DNA of 64,000 bases from Thamnaconus septentrionalis (taxonomy: Eukaryota; Chordata; Actinopteri; Tetraodontiformes; Monacanthidae). The number at the start of each line of letters is the position of its first letter. Position 1 is the first letter of the stretch. The DNA lies in NCBI GenBank assembly GCA_009823395.1, contig CM020513.1, positions 9,975,501 through 10,039,500 of the forward strand, in the 5' to 3' direction. The notes under the pieces are model-generated. The model searched no databases. It saw only the letters and a program-made list of their open reading frames with translations, and was not told the origin of the DNA. The translations under genes and the position numbers were made by a program. Below, one piece after another: positions 59,701 through 64,000 of this stretch.

Positions 59701-62700
59701 AGGCGTCCATGTGCTCAAATTTAGCATTTTTAGCACATGAACAGTACACTGCATTTTCAAATACTTCTCAGAGTAACTCCGTTTTAAAAATATAGTAAAA
59801 ATATTGACTAAATAGTTCTGAACAGAAGTACATGATTTGGAGCTTGTATAAAAAATTGGACGAAAACTTGAACAATTTTTTGATGATCATCATTTAACAA
59901 AGACATCTTGGATAAAAGCACTACTGGACGGGAGATTACCTCCTCCAGGGCAGCAGGCTGTGGCTTGGTCGGGCCGGCAGCTGCTGCCAGAGAGGATGCA
60001 GGTGCAGCAGCAGAAGCAGAAGCGGATGGTTTTGCAGCCACGTCCCTCTTCCTCTTTTCCTGCGGGCTGTCAAGGGAAAGCTCTACTGTGGCCTCTAGAA
60101 GACACAAACGTAAAACAAAGCTTGTTTATCGCATTTGTCGAGTGCGAGGCGACGGTTCGCCCAGGCCGCGTCTCCTCCTGGTGTGTTTTGATACTTTGTG
60201 TCTGAATTTTTCGGCTCGGTTATCGCGGAACGGCGTGCTTCAGTGGTGACGTTCAAGGGGAGGATGTTTTTTTTTTTTTCTCAAACGGTGAAACTGTCGA
60301 CTTCAGCATAAAAAAGAAACAGTGAAGTATTGAAGTGTTAGCCTCTGGACTACTGTTTACAAATACCAAATGATGTTGGAGCTTTTTGACAGAGGCAATA
60401 GAGAGTTCAAGTCAGGGACCTGAGCCCACTACCCCTCCTCTGTCATCTTCTGCCCGTTTCCTCCTCACTCCACCCTTAGTCGTCTAATAACAGTAAACAC
60501 CGCCTCAGGTACAAACAGCGGATATAATCACCATGTGGTGCTGCTGCGCTCCAGACGGCCCAGGTCGAACTTCTAAAGCCGCTAAATGTTGCTTAGTGTT
60601 CTGAAGGAGGAGCCAGGGCGGGCAATTCATGGCCGCTGCCACTGGGAGCGCTGCTGAGGATATTGTGATGGGGGAGCGGAGGGGCTTCATGCTCAGCAGG
60701 TGTGGGGGAGGAGGGTGGAAACGGAGCGGTGCTGGCGTGCTGAGTGTTGTGCTCCACTTCAAGGTGATTGGTGGTGAATACATGTGTGTTACAATGTGTG
60801 CCCAGAGAAGCAACATTGACTTATGCCCACAGTTTGACTCTGATACTTTGTCTTCATTTCATGGCATTTCGTGGTCGACCTTCGTTGATATGGACACATG
60901 CGGTTTCCAGTGTAGGGGTTTACGAGCTTTTGTATGTTTGTATTTGCTGAGTTTGTTTTACTGTTTTTTTTTTTTTTTTCCAGAACCACGCACACTTCAC
61001 AAACCCTGACTGAAAGCAAAGACAACCAGTCCATATCAACCCTTTGGAGCCAATCTTGGGAGACCTTCAGACGCCCTCTGAAGTGTGTCGTGTTAAATTA
61101 TCCAGTTTCACTTAATTGTTTTAAAAAATGACCATGTTCCATTATGGAGTGACTGTGACAGGTTATCAGTGTGCGTCTAAACAGGCCCAGGTTTCACCTT
61201 CACCTACCGGCAAATATGTCGGACTCCTCCTCGGAGTGGAGCCCGTTGGTCTTGGACTTGACGGCGTCGGCGTTCTTGATGCTGGGCGCTGTGGCGACGG
61301 CCTCCTCGCTGAAGATGTCTGCCGGCTCTTTGGCGGCGGCGTCCAGCAGTGGCCCCCCGATGGCGGAGGTGGCGGTGGCGTCAGCCTCGGGTGCTTTGGC
61401 CGCGACAGATTTGCTCTGCTGCTGCTCCTTGACAGCGGGTTTCTTGGTGGCGGCGGCGCCCAGCGGCTCCCCAAACAGGTCTTCGTCGGGCTCCCCGAAG
61501 AGGCTTGACGCCGGCTGGGCGGCGGTTTTGCTCGGCCGCGGCTCGGTGAACAGGTCGCTGCCGTCATCGTCGAACAGGTCGACCGGCGCCTGCGCTTTGG
61601 GCTTCTTGACTTCGGCGGCGAGCGGCGCCTCGCCGAGGATGTCGATCAGCGGATTGGCCAATTGATCGCTTCCCAGCGGCTGCGTGCTATTCGCTACCGA
61701 GTCGCCGCCGAGGTCGATGATTGCGGCAGCAGGTGGCGCTTCAGGTTCCTGCGCGGCTACTTCAACGTCGCTGGTTTGATCTGCGGCGCCCCCGGTCACC
61801 TCGCTTTGGTCTGACTCTGCCGCCACAGCCACATTTGCTACGACTTCCTCTTCCTCTTGCACGGCCTCAGTTTCACTGCCGAGAATGTCAAAGAATTCTT
61901 CCGCGGCCTCGTCTAGAGGGGTCTCCATGGCGGCCATTGTCGCTTCTGCAGCGGAGTTTTCGCCCATCTCCACCGGAGAGTCGATCAAGTTGTTTGTGAG
62001 GTCCTCGAAATCGGAGGGTTCGCTCATGACCTCGCTGGCCGGTTTGCTCTCCGACTGGCTGCCTGCGGGCTCCATCAGGGGGTCTATCAAAAAGTCCTCT
62101 GGAGGGTTCATGAGCACGTCGCTGGCTTGAGTGGAGGCTGGCAGCCCAGGGTCCAGCTCTGTCAGAGGAGGGTCGCTCTGGAGGGAAAAGCACAGTGTTT
62201 GATTAGGGCCGTGGACAACAATCATTTCACTTTTTAGATCAGAACTTCCTCAACCTGATGGAAAAAAAACTCTTTCATCATTAGACATCTATGCATTATT
62301 TAGTCAAAAAATATTTACAGGTCCAGCAGCTTTCTGATGTCCCACTTCATCTTGCATCTTTCTTTATCCAATTGTGATTTTAGGGTAAAAAACATGAAAC
62401 CCTAAGCAGATCCTGTGTGGGCTGCAGTAAATTCATGAATACATAGATTCTTACTCACATCAAAAGAAAGCAACTTTTATTCTTTTCTGTGACTTTTCAA
62501 ATTAAAAATATCAATATGTACTTTCCCTTTGAAGACTGTGTTTTGGAACATAGATCCTGAAAGATTAAACAAGAAAAGAAATTTTTACAATTCTTTTAAA
62601 GCAAATGTTGCACGTCGTGGCCTTTACTGTTTGCTCTTGGCCTCACTTGAACCACAATGTTTAACTTGATTATGGTCCAAGCGTCCCATGACCATTTACC

Positions 62701-63941
62701 ACATGTAGCTGTTTTGTGGATTGCAAAGACACAACAGCAGGTTTTGCACACAAATACCAATTAACATTTGAGGCAAGACACTCTCACATGCCGACACTGA
62801 AGGCGTAGTAAAAAGTATGAGGTAACTCTGAATTCATGAGCAACCACTTCCTGGTTGGTTTCCCAGCATTACTGCAGCTCCAGGCTCTCTTACAAACACA
62901 ACATTCAAAAGTGCTGAGACAACTTCCACCGGGGGAAAAAAATATTCGAAGACAGCAATTTTAACTTTCCTCTGAACTTTGACTAAAAGGGGGAGGCACA
63001 ACATCCGGGCTCTGCCCATGTGATCACGACTCACTCACATGACAGTGGTGCTGCCCGAGTCACCTCGTTCATTCCCATTCAGTGAAAATGTTGCGAATTG
63101 GAAAAGCAGTGATTCCAATGAATTTAGTCGAATAAAAACGATTTTATACAAAACAACCTGCACGTAACCTGACCTCTGCAGGTAGCCACGGTTTGTCTGC
63201 AGCGTGTTTTCGTCTCTTGCATGGCCTCAAGGTCTGAGCAACCCAAATTTCCGAGAGGCTTGTCAGATTTCAGCGCACGCTCAACCAGGAAGAGAGAAAA
63301 ACTCAGGAAATTTAAAGATGATCCCTCGGCTAGCAGACGACACGCAAACATCGACACACCGGATGAACATTGGTTATCTGGTTGCTATCTGGAAACCGAA
63401 TCGACCTGGTTTTTAAAACAAAAGCTTCACAGTTTTCTCGCAGTGCAGCTGCTCGGTGGGAGGAAAAAGAAAAAGCTCGAATCCACTGTTTATGGATGAC
63501 TGTCAAACATCAACACAAACTGCCCAAATGGAAGCAACGCACGAATTTGTTGCAATGACACAAGTTGTAGTAGATAAAGTGAGTTTGAAGCAACACGGCG
63601 TGACAGTTGCTACCGCCATAACTCTCTTTACCAGCAGTGCCTGCGTGTCTAAATAACAGATGGAGGCTGCTCGGCGACCTTATAAAACTTTTTCTTTGCC
63701 TGGAAGCGCAACATTAGCTCACACTGGAGGCTAGCTAACTCTCTCCCTCCCGCTCTCTGGCTGTCTGACACTTCACTTTTAGCCGCCCACGTCAAATACT
63801 CACCTCGCTCTGCGCCACCGCGCTCATGAAGAGGTCGTCCTCGTCGCTGTCGCGGCGTCCCACGTCTTCGGAGTCCAGCAGCACATCTTGGTCCTCGGAG
63901 TCGGGGAACGGAGGAGGGCTGCGCTCCGAGCTGGACGCCAT
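55555..63941 (-). CDS. snx1: Sorting nexin-1 with an expanded N-terminus
   Basis: SNX1 is a PX-BAR protein of the endosomal ESCPE-1 coat. Fifteen minus-strand exons join in phase: 63804-63941, 61208-62177, 59940-60094, 59435-59501, 59278-59321, 58965-59106, 58799-58877, 57816-57891, 57587-57700, 57250-57343, 56887-57092, 56313-56456, 56131-56211, 55966-56037 and 55555-55605, giving 810 residues against about 520 in mammals. The PX domain (about 430-560) has [19 protein letters not shown] and IVPPPPEKS. The BAR domain (about 585-805) has [20 protein letters not shown] and [16 protein letters not shown], and the C-terminus [13 protein letters not shown] is diagnostic. TVELSLDS and [10 protein letters not shown] favour SNX1 over SNX2. 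The extra length comes mostly from the 970-base second exon, acidic and low-complexity, with repeated Asp-Leu-Phe motifs. Confidence 0.95.
56535..56690. mobile_element. Short dispersed element with hairpin (copy 2)
   Basis: The left end TTCAGTGTGTAAAATTT resembles the terminus of the TTAA MITE at 20626. It contains GGAAGCCTGTCTGACAGTG and CACTGTCAGGTGGGCTTCC as hairpin arms, and GAGCAAGACCCTTATTG near the end, as in the copy at 38210. It is in an snx1 intron. Confidence 0.6.
56703..56765. repeat. (TACA)n/(GT)n/(ATAG)n compound microsatellite
   Basis: Consecutive short arrays CATACATACATA, TGTGTGTGTGTA and ATAGATAGATAG directly after the dispersed element. Confidence 0.85.
57949..58219. mobile_element. 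hAT MITE in snx1 intron 7
   Basis: The left end CAGGGGTGGGCAAACTA and right end TAGTTTGCCCACACATG are inverted repeats with three mismatches. They are flanked by GACTAGCA (57941-57948) and AACTAGCA (58220-58227), an eight-base target duplication with one difference. It is 271 bases long and non-coding. Confidence 0.85.
58291..58748. mobile_element. Second hAT-like MITE in snx1 intron 7
   Basis: It is flanked by a perfect eight-base duplication AGATTAAA (58283-58290 and 58749-58756). The ends are related inverted repeats (AAAGATGTTAAC on the left, reading AGGGATGCTAAT from the right). Both terminal regions are packed with TTAATCGATTA-type palindromes. It lies 63 bases past the right target duplication of the previous element. 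Confidence 0.75.
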
Positions 63942-63960
63942 CTTTCAATCTCTTCTTTTC

Positions 63961-64000
63961 AACCGGAGCGGAGCGGAGCGGTGCGGTGCGGTGCGGTGGC
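63961..64000. repeat. CGGAG/CGGTG pentamer array upstream of snx1
   Basis: GGAGC units change to GGTGC units just 5' of the snx1 start codon, in its presumed 5' UTR or promoter. The array runs off the window edge. Confidence 0.8.

Noticed and set aside
61171..61999. Plus-strand Ser/Ala-rich and Arg/Pro-rich frames
   Set aside because: They lie opposite the snx1 970-base coding exon and have no splice context.

Overview
The window is vertebrate nuclear DNA, most likely from a teleost fish. Nine protein-coding genes lie in 64 kb. They have compact introns with GT/AG borders and conserved intron phases, and GC-rich exons sit among AT-rich introns full of microsatellites. A tRNA-headed fish SINE, several short inverted-repeat transposons and a decayed LINE tail are also present. 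All gene models below were built by hand from splice signals, reading phase and protein similarity recalled from the families; no alignment was run.

Layout from left to right: (1) the 3' part of an unrecognised multi-exon gene on the minus strand (1-736); (2) kbtbd4, plus (1819-3811); (3) rapsn, plus (5957-11321); (4) a TRIM-family RING/B-box/PRY-SPRY gene, plus (13450-16680); (5) drd4, a D4-type dopamine receptor, minus (17870-24768); (6) a divergent cytosolic 5'-nucleotidase I-like gene, minus (29039-31890); (7) gramd4, plus (33912-41191), head-to-head with the nucleotidase-like gene across a GC-rich promoter with a perfect CRE next to an ETS site; (8) cdhr5, a mucin-like protocadherin, minus (43900-51722); (9) snx1, minus (55555-63941). 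kbtbd4 and rapsn, and likewise drd4 and cdhr5, are near-neighbours on human chromosome 11. gramd4 and snx1 lie on other human chromosomes, so this order is a rearranged fish neighbourhood.

The genes do not form one pathway. They cover ubiquitin ligase adaptors and ligases (kbtbd4, the TRIM), the neuromuscular synapse (rapsn), dopamine signalling (drd4), membrane and apoptosis biology (gramd4), brush-border adhesion (cdhr5) and endosomal sorting (snx1).

The observations most worth following are these. The snx1 protein carries about 290 extra N-terminal residues, mostly from one 970-base exon, with an array of acidic Asp-Leu-Phe and Asp-Ile-Phe motifs. The nucleotidase-like gene has an intact exon structure but has lost the catalytic aspartate motif. 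A strong alternative donor in the cdhr5 mucin exon would create a soluble product. Two chained upstream ORFs precede drd4, the second overlapping its start codon. An orphan signal-peptide-like exon lies between gramd4 and cdhr5. Several transposon copies have clear terminal repeats and target duplications.
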